From Campylorhamphus procurvoides (Eukaryota > Chordata > Aves > Passeriformes > Dendrocolaptidae): a DNA stretch of 64,000 nt. The notes beneath the pieces were generated by a model, which was not told the DNA's origin, ran no database searches, and saw nothing but the letters and a program-made list of their open reading frames with translations. Shown here in pieces: positions 1 to 12,500 of the stretch. The stretch lies in the NCBI GenBank assembly GCA_013396655.1, contig WBMV01002763.1, positions 642,021-706,020 of the forward strand, in the 5' to 3' direction. The translations under genes and the position numbers were made by a program. The stretch's first letter is position 1, and each line of letters begins with the position of its first letter.

Positions 1-2167
1 CAGGTTTTTTACCCTCTTGCTGCAAGAAATGGCACATGCTACGTAAAGCTTTGCTTATGCCAATTGTCCTGCCAGTACACATATGCTGTCAGACCAGCTG
101 GCTGTTGGCAAACAGGGGAGGGAAATGTCATGTCCCTTTTCTCAGGACAGCACAAAACTATTTCTGTAACCAGCACAGTAGAACTGAGTTCATTGACTCA
201 GCTTTGCTTAGAGAATTTACAATATAGTAGTGAGTTAACGACAATAAGAGTGTTTGACATATATACAGAAAGAAGAAAGCACAATGCACTTAATTTCTGA
301 TGAGAAAGTTAAATTTTGTGGTTTTAATTAAGTGTTCCCAACTTAATCCAAGTTGTATTACACAAGAACTGACTGTATTCAGAGTTAAAGTGTTTGTTGT
401 TGGGGTTTTTTTCTGTCTATTAAAATCTATTTATGTATTACCAATGAGAAATGAAGGGCCAAATCATCAGATGGAGAAAGCTATGTTATTCCAACTAAGA
501 AGAGATCAATTTGTACCAGATTTATATCTGGCACTTGCTAGTTCTGGTCTGCTTATCTGCCTGTGTGAAAGGAAAAGAAATCCTCCTACCTGATTTTGTC
601 AGAATTATCTTGTTCAGGATCAGTTTGACCTCCTCCTCCACATTCACATTCATGAGTTTTTAGCCAGATCAGGTCCACCAGCAAAGTGAGAGGACTCTGG
701 AGGAGTGGGGGAGTTGTGCTTTGACATTTTGGAGGGTCATGCACAGCTGTGGGATGAGTGAGGATAGATGTTACTGCAGGATTAATCGTGGTTCATAAAC
801 CTGTGTTGGAAAACGTGTTGAAAATACTTGCTGCAGAAAAAAAATAAAAAAGAGGAATGTTCTTGCTCCCGTGGACTGGCTGGGCTGTACAAGACATCCA
901 GAACAAATGTGACACTACATGAAAAGAGCTTTAGCAGGGGAACAAAAGCAATACTGTTTTATCTTCGCTGCTGATTAAAGTCTGTTAGTACTGTAGCTAC
1001 AAAATTATGCACATTTTAAATAAAAGTCTGCACCATGTCACAAGCAAGAAAAACAAGTCACAGGGTGCAAGGCAAAGCTTCCCTCCAAGGCACTGCTGGT
1101 TAATCATCCCTCTCTCCCAGTGACCCCAGTGTCATCTGAGCTGTGGACTTACTGCACTGGGCCAAGCAGATGCCATAATGCAGCTGTTTAACACTTCCTT
1201 GTACTCAGCTGGGCCACAGTAAATGCTGAGTCTGGAGCACACAAAAGGGTTTTTTAACTCCTACTACCTCCCAGTGAAAGATAGGTTCATCCTGAAATAA
1301 CTCACCAGAACCAACATCCCCTCCAAAAACCTCCAAACCCAGAAAACCAGACAAAAGAAAAATACCCTGAGAAAAATAATCAGTTATGTCCTGTTAAAAT
1401 CACTCTACAGAAAGGATTTAGTATAGCAAAAAAATCAGTCATAGTTTTAAACAGGTACTGCATGTCTGGAGACACTCTGGAGAGAGTTCACTCCGTATTA
1501 AATGATGATAAAATATCTGTACATTCCATCCATCACTGATTATGTGAAAGAACATTTGATTCGGCAAATTATAGAGAGGCCGAACCATCCAGCTTTTACA
1601 GAGGGAAAAACCAGGTCATCCAGCCTTGAAAATATGCAATTTTGCTTTTGTGAACACAGAAGCAAAATTATGTACAGCTTTTTTGTGTACAAGGCTGTTT
1701 CTGAACAGCTAGTCATTAAGAAAAATCAGTTGTTCTACAATGAAGAGTTTTCAAGTATACCAAGAAAACATGTTTTATTCTTAAAAAAAATCATTTATTA
1801 AGGATACAAATGCAGATTCTGGTCCTGCTGTAAAAGGCTTGAGATTTTACGCTGCCAAACTCAAACCTGTTCTTAGAGCTGTAGTCCCAACTTCTATCCT
1901 AAACTATTCTTCCTTCCTAAAATTCATACGGAACCATCTGTAACACTGACACTCAGTAAAGTCTTTTCTATCCTTACCCATTTTGTGTTGCTCCATTCGT
2001 GTTCATTAACTCCTTTTTAAAGTGCTTTTCAAAAAGCATCTTTCTTTACTGGGTTCCTACCAAAGCAATTAGTTGATGACATCTGGCAACAGACCCCCCA
2101 CTAGAACAGGCATTGTAAGTTTACGGTCTCGTTCACAAAATAACATCCTGAATTTTAAGTTATTATA
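1..2167. other. Non-coding DNA, no gene seen
   Basis: AT-rich sequence. Open frames here are 100 codons or shorter, and none shows a recognisable domain. An A-rich run lies near 837-852. I see no repeat family, promoter motif or RNA gene. It is probably intergenic or intronic, but the window does not show which. Confidence 0.6.
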
Positions 2168-2410
2168 AAATCATGGAATTGTTTGGGTTGGAAGGGATCA
2201 TGAAGCTCATCCAGTCCCACCTCCTGCCATGGGCAAGGACACTTCCCACCAGCCCAGCTTGCTCCAAGCCCCATCCAACCAGGCCTTGGACACTTCCAGG
2301 GAACCAGGGGCAGCCTCAGCTTCTCTGCCCAACCTGTGCCAGGGTGTCACTGCCCTCACAGAGAAGAATTTTTCCTTAATATCTAATCTGACCCTGCCCT
2401 CTGGCAGGTA
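2168..2410 (-). mobile_element. CR1 LINE fragment, 3' end, antisense
   Basis: Read on the plus strand, it opens with 'aatcatggaattgtttgggt' and continues through 'cctgccatgggcaaggaca', 'ccatccaaccaggccttgga' and 'ggggcagcctcagcttctct'. This is the reverse complement of the CR1 3' untranslated end, so the element points left. It is 5'-truncated near the 'ccctgccctctggcag' segment, leaving about 243 bp. CR1 elements are non-LTR retrotransposons that insert by target-primed reverse transcription and usually lose their 5' part. No coding capacity remains. The subfamily is not assigned. Confidence 0.93.
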
Positions 2411-3014
2411 TCCCACAGCCAAATATTTGAACAGGAGCCAAAAGTCATTCCTAGCCCAGGTATTACTAATTGTGTCTGTATAACCTTCTTCCTTGAATAC
2501 CTTCAAGATCCAAAGTCTGATTAGTCTTTGCTCAATCTGACATGAAACTATGACGCTTGAAATTCCTTCTCAGTGTGAATAAAAGCCACGACACAGGAGC
2601 AATGTTGCAGCAAAGGCATTTTGGGGAGCATCAGAAAAGCATCACCCAATTGCCCAATTTTCTACTGTGTACAAAGCTCAGAACAAAAGTCACTTTGAAA
2701 ACTTGAATCCGGTTATAACGTTTCCAAAATGCATGGCTAAGCAAGAAATGTCATTCACTGAAGCCATCATCAAAATGCTTCTCATTACATCCCTGACTAA
2801 TTACATTACCCCATACCTTTTAAATAGTGGTTTTAAAAGTCCAACGCTTAGCTCAAAATGGATTCCTTATTTTTAGGCAATTTCTTCTATCAGCTTGAAC
2901 CAACAGTGTTTAATAGGGTGATAAGTTTTCACAAAAAATTGCTGATTATAATCCCAAATCTGCAAGGTGCTGGAGGATCAGAGGAGGATGAGAGGAGGGA
3001 GGGCAGGGAGAAGC
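2411..3014. other. Non-coding DNA between two CR1 copies
   Basis: AT-rich, with short open frames only and no recognisable gene or repeat. A purine-rich 'ggaggatcagaggagg' stretch lies just before the next CR1 and may belong to its flank. Confidence 0.55.
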
Positions 3015-3172
3015 CAACCATCCCTGGAAGTGTCCAAGGCCAGGTTGGACGGGGCTTGAAGCAACCTGGACTAGTGGAAGGTGTCCCTGCCCATGGCAGG
3101 AGGTGGGACTGGATGAGCTTCATGGTCCCTTCCAAGCCACCCCATTCTATGGCTCTATGATTCTGTGATCTT
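3015..3172 (+). mobile_element. CR1 LINE fragment, 3' end, sense
   Basis: Begins near 'accatccctggaagtgtcca' and runs through 'ggtgtccctgcccatggcag' to the 3' terminus 'cattctatggctctatgatt'. The terminus shows two to three copies of the short ATTCTATG-type repeat that ends CR1 elements. Only the last 158 bp or so is present. The upstream purine-rich stretch does not match CR1, so the start is approximate. Confidence 0.92.
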
Positions 3173-4817
3173 TCCAGAAGCCTACAATGACTTGGCAGTG
3201 TCCAGTTCCCACAGGCATCCCAGGAATGCATGGAGAGCAGCAACAGCTTTAGATAGACAGGACCTGTGAGAGCGAATCCTGACTCAGTGGGAATATCGTC
3301 TTCCCAAATGCCAATTACAAACAAACAAAAATATATGTATATATATTTTTGTGTGTGCTCTAACCATTTTTATCTGACTGCACAAGATACCAAGACGGAT
3401 AATGGGTTGCTCCTTGGTTGATGGTTTGTTTTCTCTTCTACTCCCATCTCCCAACAGCACCCATGTGCAGTCACCTTGATATTCCTCATGTAATTTCACA
3501 CTGGTGACCAAGAGGGTTTGGCTTTGAGAGCTATTTAAAACACACCAAAAAGTGAATTTTCCTGTCCAAATCTTCTCCAACATTTTTCAGACCCTCAAGC
3601 TGACACCTTAACTAAATTTTCTGATGTTTATTGTTTTGCTGAAGGTCTAAACTAATGGGTGCAGATAAATCCTTGAAGGAATATATCATCTCTTGCCAAC
3701 ATTCTTGTCACAATTTATGCTCTTGTTAATAGTTTTGTGCTTGTACATTAAACAACCCTTAAGTGCTTCCAGTTGGCTGTATAAATATGATTTTTATTCA
3801 TGTGCCTATTTCAGTACATTTGTTATGAGATACCTGATCTAAATTTAAATCTGGAAAGAACAGGTAACATAGACAATTCCCATCCTTTCCTGGCATTTGA
3901 TTTGGACTATGAATAAAAAATCCACTTTAAGGTCCAAACATTTTGGTGACAGGTGTTGCACAAACACTAAATGGAGGCATCACTGCCCAGAAAACTTTGC
4001 AGATTAAGGCAAAACCACATGAAACAGGACATAAAGTCTGAATTTGCAAATAAATGAACATAGCAAAGAAGTATTAAAACATTTTCTGTTCCATTTATGT
4101 CTCTGAGTATGGGAACTTTTTCCTATCAAATCTTTTTGATGAAAGCAAAAAGAAGCTGAATCATGTCAAGCAAAAGATGTACATAATATTTGAAAAAAAG
4201 GACAAAGCTGAACAGGATCATCTAAAACTAAAAATAATGTTTAAAAAATCGATTTCTGTATAATAAAGAATAGAGTTCAAGAAACATTCTGAATCGCTTT
4301 GGTGAGGGTCAAGCAAATACTTTTTCAACTCAAAATAATTTAATCTTTCTTCTCATTTTTTGCCAGACTGACTAGAAATGGAAGTGAAATGAATTATCAA
4401 AAGCAAATATTTCGGTCAGTGGACAATAACAAAAATGAAATGAGGCAATTATGCATTTCCAGCGTTTTTGCTGTTGCTAATTCAAGGGGAGAGGTTGGAA
4501 GGAAACAAGTAGCAGGTGGGGGACGTGAGTGGGTTATGTGAGAGATCAGGTAGCAGGTGTTGGGATTTTAGCACAGAAAAGTTCCTGTGTTTGAAGAGTA
4601 GTCCAAGGTCAAATGTGGATACACAAGATGCATTGATGGCTGGACAGTAAAGTGTGGAATATTGGGAAAGGTCAGAATCCTAAGGGATTAATGGATCAAA
4701 CAGGCTGGAGCTGGGGAACAAAAGGGTTTGGCTTTAGAGCCGAGTCACAGAGAGGTGCAAACAAAGGTTTCATCTCAGCTATTCTGCTTTTGGCAAGTTC
4801 CCCCAGATTTGTGGGGG
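3173..4817. other. Non-coding DNA, no gene seen
   Basis: AT-rich, with no recognisable coding region. The only local structure noted is the AT hairpin at 3327-3350. The segment around 4500-4800 is more GC-balanced and leads into a CR1 copy. Confidence 0.55.
3327..3350. repeat. AT-rich inverted repeat (10-bp arms, 4-nt loop)
   Basis: Left arm 'aaaaatatat' (3327-3336), loop 'gtat', right arm 'atatattttt' (3341-3350), a perfect complement. It sits in a TA-rich microsatellite-like patch followed by a GT run. It is most likely simple-repeat structure and not a functional RNA hairpin. Confidence 0.75.
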
Positions 4818-5085
4818 AACAAGTGACAGGACAAGAGGAAACGGCCTCAAGTTGTGTTGGGGAGGTTTAGGTTGAATGTTAGAAAAAATTCCTTCCTGGA
4901 AAGGGTTGTCCATCCCTGGCACAGCTGCCCAGGGCAGTGGTGGAGTCCCCATCCCTGGAGGGATTTCAAATGCCTGTGGATGTGGCACTTGGGGACATGG
5001 GTCAGTGGTGGCCTTGGCCGTGCTGGGGGAATGGTTGGACTGGATGGTCTTGGAGAGGTTTTCCAACCTTAATGATTCTCTGTAT
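4818..5085 (+). mobile_element. CR1 LINE fragment, second 3'-end type, sense
   Basis: Starts near 'agtgacaggacaagaggaaa' and includes 'ttccttcctggaaagggttg', 'ccatccctggagggatttca' and 'gtggcacttggggacatggg'. It ends in 'ttttccaaccttaatgattc'. That tail differs from the 'cccaaaccattc' type and marks a second CR1 subgroup, close to what I recall as CR1-Y/X. About 268 bp remain. Overlapping open frames of about 70-107 codons on both strands are by-products of this repeat. Confidence 0.92.
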
Positions 5086-5479
5086 AAGAAGTAAAAATAC
5101 AAAATGCCATGGGTTTAAACATGTCCAGTTTGTTTTCCTCACTTACTCCAGTTTTGGTGTCAGAAACCCAATGGCTTGAGGCTGCCCAGGGTGGTATGGA
5201 AGGTCTGTGGTTTCAACTCACTTCTCAAAATAGTTCTTATTTACCAGAGGGTAGAAAACTTTAAAAAATCGGATTTCCAGGACTGTTTCTATGCTAAAAG
5301 AAGTCTACAGTGTAATCTGTTATTTCCCATTGCCACCAAGGTCACACCTATCTGGCTGAAAGCCCAGGTTGAGGGGCTGTTTTACTTCACATATTTTATC
5401 TGTTCAGAATTAAATGTTGTTTTTTCTATTGTGTGGACAAAGATTAGAGTGTTTAAAAGCCACGTTCACCCACGGATAA

Positions 5480-5529
5480 TTTATCTGTGTTTATTACAGT
5501 AATTTTCTGTATTTATCTTTATTACAGTA
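5480..5529. repeat. Imperfect local tandem duplication
   Basis: The 12-mer 'tttattacagta' occurs at 5490-5501 and 5518-5529. Each copy is preceded by 'tttatct' (from 5480 and from 5512). This looks like a roughly 30-bp slippage duplication with a few bases deleted in the second copy. Confidence 0.6.
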
Positions 5530-6027
5530 TTATCTATCATGATGTTTAGCATCTATACTCTTGTCATGCACAGCTAGGAGAGCAGAATGCAGAGTAGGTT
5601 TACAGCATATAGAAAAAAATATATTTATATTATCACATACGTAATCTAGATTTATATATTATATGGAATTACATGTGTCTGAAGAAGAAGTTTTCCTGGG
5701 AATGCCATTGCCTGTAACACTTGGAAAAGACTTTTTTTGGTTGGTGGGGTTTGGTTTTTTTTCATTCCACTTTCAAGAAGTTTTATTTCTCCCTTACATT
5801 AAATTTTTTGGCAAATTTCTTAGAGTTTTTCTACCTATTATACACCTATAATTTCTTTTTTTTTCCTTAATGATCTCACACTTCTTTGCACTTGGAAGGA
5901 TACCATAATACTAGCGCAGCCATGCTGTTTTCATTGGCCCTTTCAGTCAAGAAAAATACAGTATTACATAATAAATAGATATGGAAGAAAAATTAAGTAT
6001 CATTTCTTAAAAGAACATATAAAAGTG

Positions 6028-6062
6028 AGCCTATATATAGGCTTAAGTCATCTAAATGACTT
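6028..6062. repeat. Adjacent palindrome and inverted repeat
   Basis: A perfect 16-bp palindrome, 'agcctatatataggct', lies at 6028-6043. Two bases later there is an inverted repeat with arms 'aagtcat' (6045-6051) and 'atgactt' (6056-6062) around 'ctaa'. Perfect palindromes of this size are expected occasionally in AT-rich DNA. No function is assigned. Confidence 0.8.
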
Positions 6063-7822
6063 GATGCATATTTTTATTTTAGTATCTGCAGGAAGATGGA
6101 TTCCAGCCCATTAAAACTAAAATTTCAGAAAGACAGGCACTCTGATGTATCATCTGTCAAGGTAAAGAGACTGAGAACCTTTAGCTGGCTGATATGATGG
6201 ATTTTCACTTTCTTACTTGCTTTAAGAAGGAAGCAAGTGTGGAGCTGAACAGCTGGTAACATTTGCTAAAAGATTATGGTGCTGAGATTCTGATTTAAAT
6301 TTGACTTCTTGGTCATAAACACATGAAGAACACATGAAATGTTCCTATTCCTTAACATATTTTCTCTTGAATTATTCAACTGCTTCCTATATAAAACCCA
6401 TACAGGATTAAAGAGCAAAGAGGTCTCCAACTGAAAAAAAAAGCCATGTATTTCCTGTAAAAGGAAGTCGTGTAAGAGGCACAAAGCTCTCTTTAGGGTA
6501 GCTGCTACCACCTTCTGTAAGACTGTTGAAACACATGTAAATGAGAGGAAAGGTTAAAAACATATCTATAAAAAATACTTGGCAACATAATAAGACTCTT
6601 CCCTAAATTGTCTCCCTTATGCTTAGAGCTACAAAAGCCTTTCCTCATACACATGACAGAATAAATATCTCTGACTGCTCCACTGGATGATGTAGCTTGG
6701 AAATATTTTAGAATCGGTGTGGAAGTGCTGTCAAAAATACTGTTCCACCTCTCAGATGTGCAAATAAAGAGAGCAGCCTGTGGGATTTGCAGCCTTTGAC
6801 CAAGCAGCATCTAAACTCCACCACTTATTTTGGCAAATTTCAGAGGAAGATATTTGCTCACTAAAGCCAGACCGAGACCACCAAACCTGTTCAGTTAAAA
6901 GCAAATAAATAAGTACATCAAGTCCTGGTGTTTTCCAAGCTTTGTCATCAGATGGTGTCTATGATAAACAGCCACCCAGAAGTGGAAAAGCTGAACCAGC
7001 TTGTGAAACTGTGATAAAAATAAATCAAAGAACCAATTAAGTTGAAAAGACACCTAAGATCATCAAGGAAGGCTCTTTTTGTGTTTGTCTGAGGAGTCTT
7101 TGCAAACATAATGTGAACATGCTCCATCAGACCTCCCTAAAACATAAATAAAATCTGGATTGTAACTGGGGTAAGTGATCAGACAACATCCCTACACCAT
7201 TTATCAACAAGAGCTTTGAGTTACAAAAAGTAATAGCAGTGAAGGGCTGATTTCCCAGAGCGTTTGATCACGTGGCCTGATTTAAGCTACAGGAAACTTC
7301 AATAAAACCAGGAAAAGTCATACAAACAAAATATGTCAGATATTTCAGATATGAAACCACGTCTTGCAAAGCAGAGAGTCTAGACTTTGCATTTGTAGAG
7401 GTCTGGAAAGCCTTTTTTTACAGCCCAAGCTGTTAAACAAGATCGATTTGTTTAGTTTATCTGAGAAAAGATTATAATTAAGTCACCTTCTAATCTGTAA
7501 GTAGGAACATGGAGAGAAGACTTTGGATAATGGAAAGCTCTTTAATCTAGTTGACAGAAGCATGGCAAAAGCCAATGGAAAAAATGGCTTAAATCATTTT
7601 GGAAATGAAACACACGTTTTGAAACCATGGGGGTTCCATGTAACAAATTGCTAAAGCAGCCTATTGATTCCACATCAATTTAAGGCCTCAGTAGGGATGT
7701 TTTTCTAGAAGAGCCCTAATACTGTCAAAAGTTATACCCTTGATGCAAGAAGTGCTCAGTGAAAGTGTATGTTATGAACTGCAGTAGAGGTCAAACTAGG
7801 TAAGCATGATGGTGGCTTCTGA

Positions 7823-7839
7823 GTTTATAATTTATAAAC
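7823..7839. repeat. Near-perfect palindrome (8-bp arms, 1-bp centre)
   Basis: The arms 'gtttataa' and 'ttataaac' flank a single t. Chance occurrence in AT-rich DNA is plausible. No flanking gene suggests a regulatory role. Confidence 0.75.
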
Positions 7840-9198
7840 CTTCAATATCAGGCCATGCTTTATGCATTTCTGTAGCTTCTGTGAGAAGTTGTATCACCCT
7901 TTGTGGAAAATTCAAGTAGATAATTCTATTATTTTCTTCTCATTTCATGGCATCCTCCAGTCTAGCTGGCTGGCTTGTGCCTTGTGCTGAAAAGGAATGT
8001 TGGTGTCATTTAATCCTTCACAAACATATGTTGCTGGGCTTCATTTGGGACACTACATCTCACAGATTCTAAGAATTAGTATCTTGTGTCCTTCATTCTC
8101 CCACGCACGTCACTCGAAACACCCTTACAAGCTTCATCTCTCTGATATGTTGGGCTGTCTCTCTATTGCTGCAGCTGAAGTTTGGGATGCACTTTTAAAA
8201 GTCTCAAGCAGGAGCAATCTGTGTGGCAATATCACAGGATATTGCTAAGAAGAAATATATTGACAGCCTGATTGGTTTATTGAGCAACTGGCAAGGATTT
8301 GACAGCATCTGCTAATACCAGGAGTTTATAATTGGTTTGTTTAGTTAAAAAACAACATTAAGATGGGCTGTTTCCACAAAATGAAGATACTCAGCTCTAA
8401 GAGGGGCGTGTGGAAGGGGTCTTAAGTTGTGCTCATCAAGACTTCACTGAGCAGAGATTTGGTAGCAAAAATCTTCAGGGAGGGCACAGTAACAGAATTG
8501 GCAAGGAGTGATTTTTAACAAATAATGCAGGAAGTGGCAGTAATTTTAACGAAGAGTTCTGCTGGCAGGCAGTGACTCACTCCAGCACAGTAAAGACTTG
8601 GTTGTTAGAAGTACTTTCACTCACATTAGGAGCCTGACTACCTGAAATCATCCCAGGCATAATGGCCCACTTTGAAAGAGCAGGAAACATTAAACAGATT
8701 GGCCAATCTGGGGCAAATGACCATACTAAAATTTATTGAAAGCCACTTCACCAAACAGCATATCCTGCAGTTAAATCCAGTGGGTTTTGCTCTGCACGTA
8801 CCTGGAACCCAGCCTGTGATTTCAACTCAATAGCATCATTCTGTAAAAATATGCCTTTCCAAGACCATAAAACTAGGAGACATTTTGGGGCAAGGGCTAC
8901 ATTAAGACAGGAGCAGCAATAAAATTCTTGTGCTATAAAGGGGAGGCAAACCAGTCCACCAACAGTGTGATTCATCCTCCTTAATTTCAGCCATCCAAAA
9001 GGTAGGTGTTGAACCAAAGTTAGTCATCCCTTTTTTGTCAGCTGTGGAGGAAGATGTGTCCTGCCTGCTTTCGACAGCTACTTTGGGAACTGCTGTTCAA
9101 TAAGACTTCCCTCTCTCTGTTGCCAGTGGAGGTACCCAGGGGAGCAGCCAGTAGGAAGCTCTGTCTTCCAACCTGAAACTGGACAGGATCGCCCTGTC

Positions 9199-9370
9199 TC
9201 TGGGTTGCCCAGAGAAGCTGTGGCTGCCCCTGGATCCCTGGAAGTGTTCCAGGCCAGGTGGGATGGGGCTCTGAACAACCTGGGATAGTAGAAGGTGTCC
9301 CTGCCTGTGGCAGGGGGGGGGAAATGGATGGCCTTTAAGTTCCTTCCAACCCAAACCATTCTGTGATTCT
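9199..9370 (+). mobile_element. CR1 LINE fragment, 3' end, sense
   Basis: Begins around 'gggttgcccagagaagctgt' and runs through 'ctggatccctggaagtgttc' and 'gaaggtgtccctgcctgtgg' to the terminus 'ccattctgtgattct'. It is 172 bp and strongly 5'-truncated. An expanded run of nine G within 'gcaggggggggga' (near 9311) sits where the family normally has a shorter G run. Open frames of 85-93 codons on the minus strand derive from the repeat. Confidence 0.92.
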
Positions 9371-9787
9371 AAGTCTCTTCTTAGGGCACATTCTCTGCTG
9401 AAACAAAGGCTCTGCAGTTTGAGCTGTTCAAGAGTATTTTGGTTTCAGGGCATACAAAAGTTTCAATTAAAATAAATATATAGAAGAGAAATCAAGGGAT
9501 AGCCAGAGGCGAAGCAAAATAAACCACAAGACCTCAAGAATAACACATAAAAGAATATGATCCTTATCTCAGTGAGTTAAGATGAAAAATTGTGCCCAAG
9601 TGAGGTGATTCAACCAACATACTGTCCTAGCATTGCTGAGGGTTCAGGGGGAAAAAAAAGGAAAAATCAGCAAAGAAAGTACAATAAAGCAATGCAAAAG
9701 AAGTTTTGGTTGGCATTGGATTGGATTGTCAAGGGCAAGAAACAGGGGCTATTGCACAGTAGGAGAACTACGGCATAGGTGACATGA
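9371..9787. other. Non-coding DNA between two CR1 copies
   Basis: AT-rich, with an A/G-rich patch at about 9646-9680. No recognisable gene. Confidence 0.55.
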
Positions 9788-9928
9788 TGGAGACACCCCT
9801 GGAGGTGTTTAAAAGCTGTGTGGATGTGGCACTTGGGGACATGGGTTAGTGGTGGCCCTGGCAGTGCTGGGGGAGTGGTTGTACATGATGATCTTAGAAG
9901 GCTTTTCCAACCTGAATGATTCTGTGGT
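9788..9928 (+). mobile_element. CR1 LINE fragment, second 3'-end type, sense
   Basis: Contains 'cccctggaggtgtttaaaag', 'gtggcacttggggacatggg' and 'tggtggccctggcagtgctg', and ends 'ttttccaacctgaatgattc'. It matches the same subgroup as the copy at 4.8 kb but is only 141 bp long. It lies about 420 bp after another CR1 in the same orientation. The two have different tails, so they are separate insertions. Confidence 0.92.
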
Positions 9929-10958
9929 TTTCCTTTTTAACAGCTCTCTGCTTCAATATGATTTACTGCAGGGTTTGTATTGATTTACAATTATTAGACA
10001 GTTATTGTAATTTATGTTGATAAAGCAATAAGGGAGTACTGAAAATATTTATTAAATGTGAGAAACTTTGTAACACTTGGACATTAATCAGAGTTGATCA
10101 TCTACAATATATGTGCTAATAAACCATTAGTGAATATTTAACCTGCAAACACGATGCAACAAGCTGACAGATTACCTCCTCCAGCAGCAGAGAGACTTTG
10201 TGGGAATTTTGAATTATTTAGCTTGTGACACAGCACAGGATTTAGGAGTGGGAAGCAATTTTACTGTGTGATTTTCTTTTTTAGTGTCTGAGTTCCCAAA
10301 GAAAAGAGTGATGGAACTAATTTTGTTTGGTGTTGATTTAAACATTAGCAATCCTGGGGTTTGCAAAAACGTTAAAGATACTTGTAAGGGTGAGTCAGAT
10401 TCTCTATTGTATAATGTAATCCTTGATTTTAATGCAGAAAGCACAATAAAAAAAGAAAAGCCTAAAGGAAGTAAGGCTTCTGCGTACTTTGTTTCAGATG
10501 TCAGAGAAGGAAGTGTTAGGGGTCAGTTTAGCATTTGCTTAAGTGACCTGATTAATTGGAGATTAAAGGATCATTAGCCGAGCAAACGGTGCAGAAGATT
10601 GGGCAGCTTTGCTGATCAGCTGAGCTCGGCTCTTGCTGGGCAGTTCTCCAGGGTAGGGGACAGTTCTCCTGCTTGCCCTGTCCTTGGAAAGGTGGAGGGC
10701 TGCTGGAAGGGACACTGCTTGGAAAGGAGTTAATCCATTAATGCCTCCTGGTTGATTAATTTTCTACTTCGACTCATTTTAATTCTCACTCTGCTGATTG
10801 TTTCCTTTCAGGAAGGGCATTTGTAGGAAGGTTATCAGCTTCTTGGAAGGACATGCCAAAGCTGCCAAGCACAGACCTAGTCCAGTTTTCCAAATGAAAT
10901 GAGGTATAAACAGCTGCAGACAAATCCTGGCTTCACTGGTGTGAATGGGAGTTTCCAG
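9929..10958. other. Non-coding DNA, about 1 kb
   Basis: AT-rich first half, then a more GC-balanced stretch at 10,590-10,740. A 97-codon frame at 10,284-10,577 on the plus strand shows no domain. No repeat family recognised. Confidence 0.5.
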
Positions 10959-11045
10959 AGAATCATGGAATGGTTGGGGTTGGAAGGAACCTCTGAAGAG
11001 CATTTAGTCCAATGGACTCTGTGCCCCTGGTCATGACCCTCTGGG
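10959..11045 (-). mobile_element. Short CR1 LINE 3' fragment, antisense
   Basis: Opens with 'gaatcatggaatggttgggg' and continues 'ttggaaggaacctctgaaga'. This is the reverse complement of a CR1 terminus. The match fades after 'catttagtccaatgg', so the copy is either very short or diverged. The right boundary is uncertain. Confidence 0.75.
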
Positions 11046-11948
11046 CTCAATGAAGATGGTCCATGAAGACCAGAATTTGCCCTTAAGTGAAATGTTTCAG
11101 CTCTGAGCAACGTGCATATTACAAGGAGTTAAAAGTGGTTGCTTTTAAACTAGGATTAGACATGGGAGGAAATGAGCCATTACAGACCACAGTCAGTAGT
11201 GGGGGACATATAATGGAAATCCAACAGCAGCAGAAAAGTGCTTTTCCCAGGGGAGCATAATATGGGATGTGAAACATTAAATTTTATTGACATGGAGAGT
11301 CACTACCCAGAAGTTTTAATTACCAGAGGAAATCAGAACATTATGGCAGATACCAAGGACATGTATGATGCATTATGAGAAAGATCAGTGTGAATTGCAA
11401 AGGCTTCCCTTAAACTATCCTACGTAAAGATCATTCAGAACTTCCACCAACACCAAATTTAGATCGGCTGCAAATGCACACCAAGTGCTGAAAATTTCTT
11501 CTGCAAAGTTTTGGCCTGTAAACCATTAGTATTTCACTTAATTTAGGTCACGTGCTATTTACAAATCAGAATTGCCTGCCTCTGTAAATGGAGCTGTTGG
11601 AGGTAGCTATTCCATTCCATGGAATGATTACTTGTGTGGTTCCCCACCATTCCACCAGTTGACACTGCCAGACGATACTGCTTATTCACAGGAATGACTC
11701 TTCACAAGGGTTTTTTATTTCCCAATCACAATATTGATATAAAATACACTCCATTTTTTGTAGGTATTCATGGCACGCACTGTAACAGTCCATCTGTTAC
11801 TAACACCCTGCTCTGCAGAATGTTTAAACTGTGGGAATTAGGGGTATAAATGGTTAGGAATTTTTTTTTAACCATACCTATCATTTCCTCAGCACAGTGG
11901 GCGTGGGAGAAAAAAAAAAAGCTGGCTTGGCTGATGTGTTGGGGTTTC

Positions 11949-12000
11949 ATATTTAATATTTTTAGTATTATTTTTAATATTAATAATACTTTAATATTAA
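11949..12000. repeat. AT-rich low-complexity tract
   Basis: Nearly pure A/T, with repeated 'taatatt' and 'aatatta' words. Their self-complementarity gives many small inverted repeats. Treated as low-complexity DNA. Confidence 0.75.
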
Positions 12001-12467
12001 CCACATGTACTGCCATAGCAGTACTGTTGACAGAGATGTGATCTTAAAATGCCTAAACACAGAGATGTCCTGCTGTGGTTCCTCTGAGGACCCTGCTCAT
12101 GGGTGCAATGGGTGACAGGGGTATAACCTCTCTGCCTTATTAAATGTCACATCTAATTAGAGCAGCACAGATATTTCCCAAGCCTTTTCCCACACCAATT
12201 TGTGTCCATGATTCCTTTTACTATCTCACTTTGATACTCACAGATCTTTTTCTGGTGTTCAATATCAAGAGGTCAAGGGTGATGATGGATGTCAATACCC
12301 AATAAGTGATGGAAACTTCTCTCACTTTATGCTATTCAGCAAGGAAATTTATAAACCAGTGTAAAGCTGTGAAAGATGATTTTGTTTTCCCACAAGACCA
12401 TATATCCAGAGCTTCCATTGCATACACTGGAGGGTGGTGGTGAGAACAGACTTTGTAGATTTATCCA

Positions 12468-12500
12468 GTGAGATATGTATATATATCTCACCATATATAT
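12468..12500. repeat. TA-rich inverted repeat
   Basis: The arms 'gtgagatat' (12,468-12,476) and 'atatctcac' (12,483-12,491) are perfect complements around a 6-nt centre, followed by more TA repeat. It probably arose from a (TA)n microsatellite. Confidence 0.7.

Larger units (their letters stand above)
5086..9198. other. Non-coding DNA, about 4.1 kb, no gene seen
   Basis: No recognisable gene or dispersed repeat. It holds a small local duplication at 5480-5529, two palindromes near 6.03 kb and one at 7.83 kb, and several A/T runs. The open frames are at most 108 codons with no domain signal. Confidence 0.55.
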
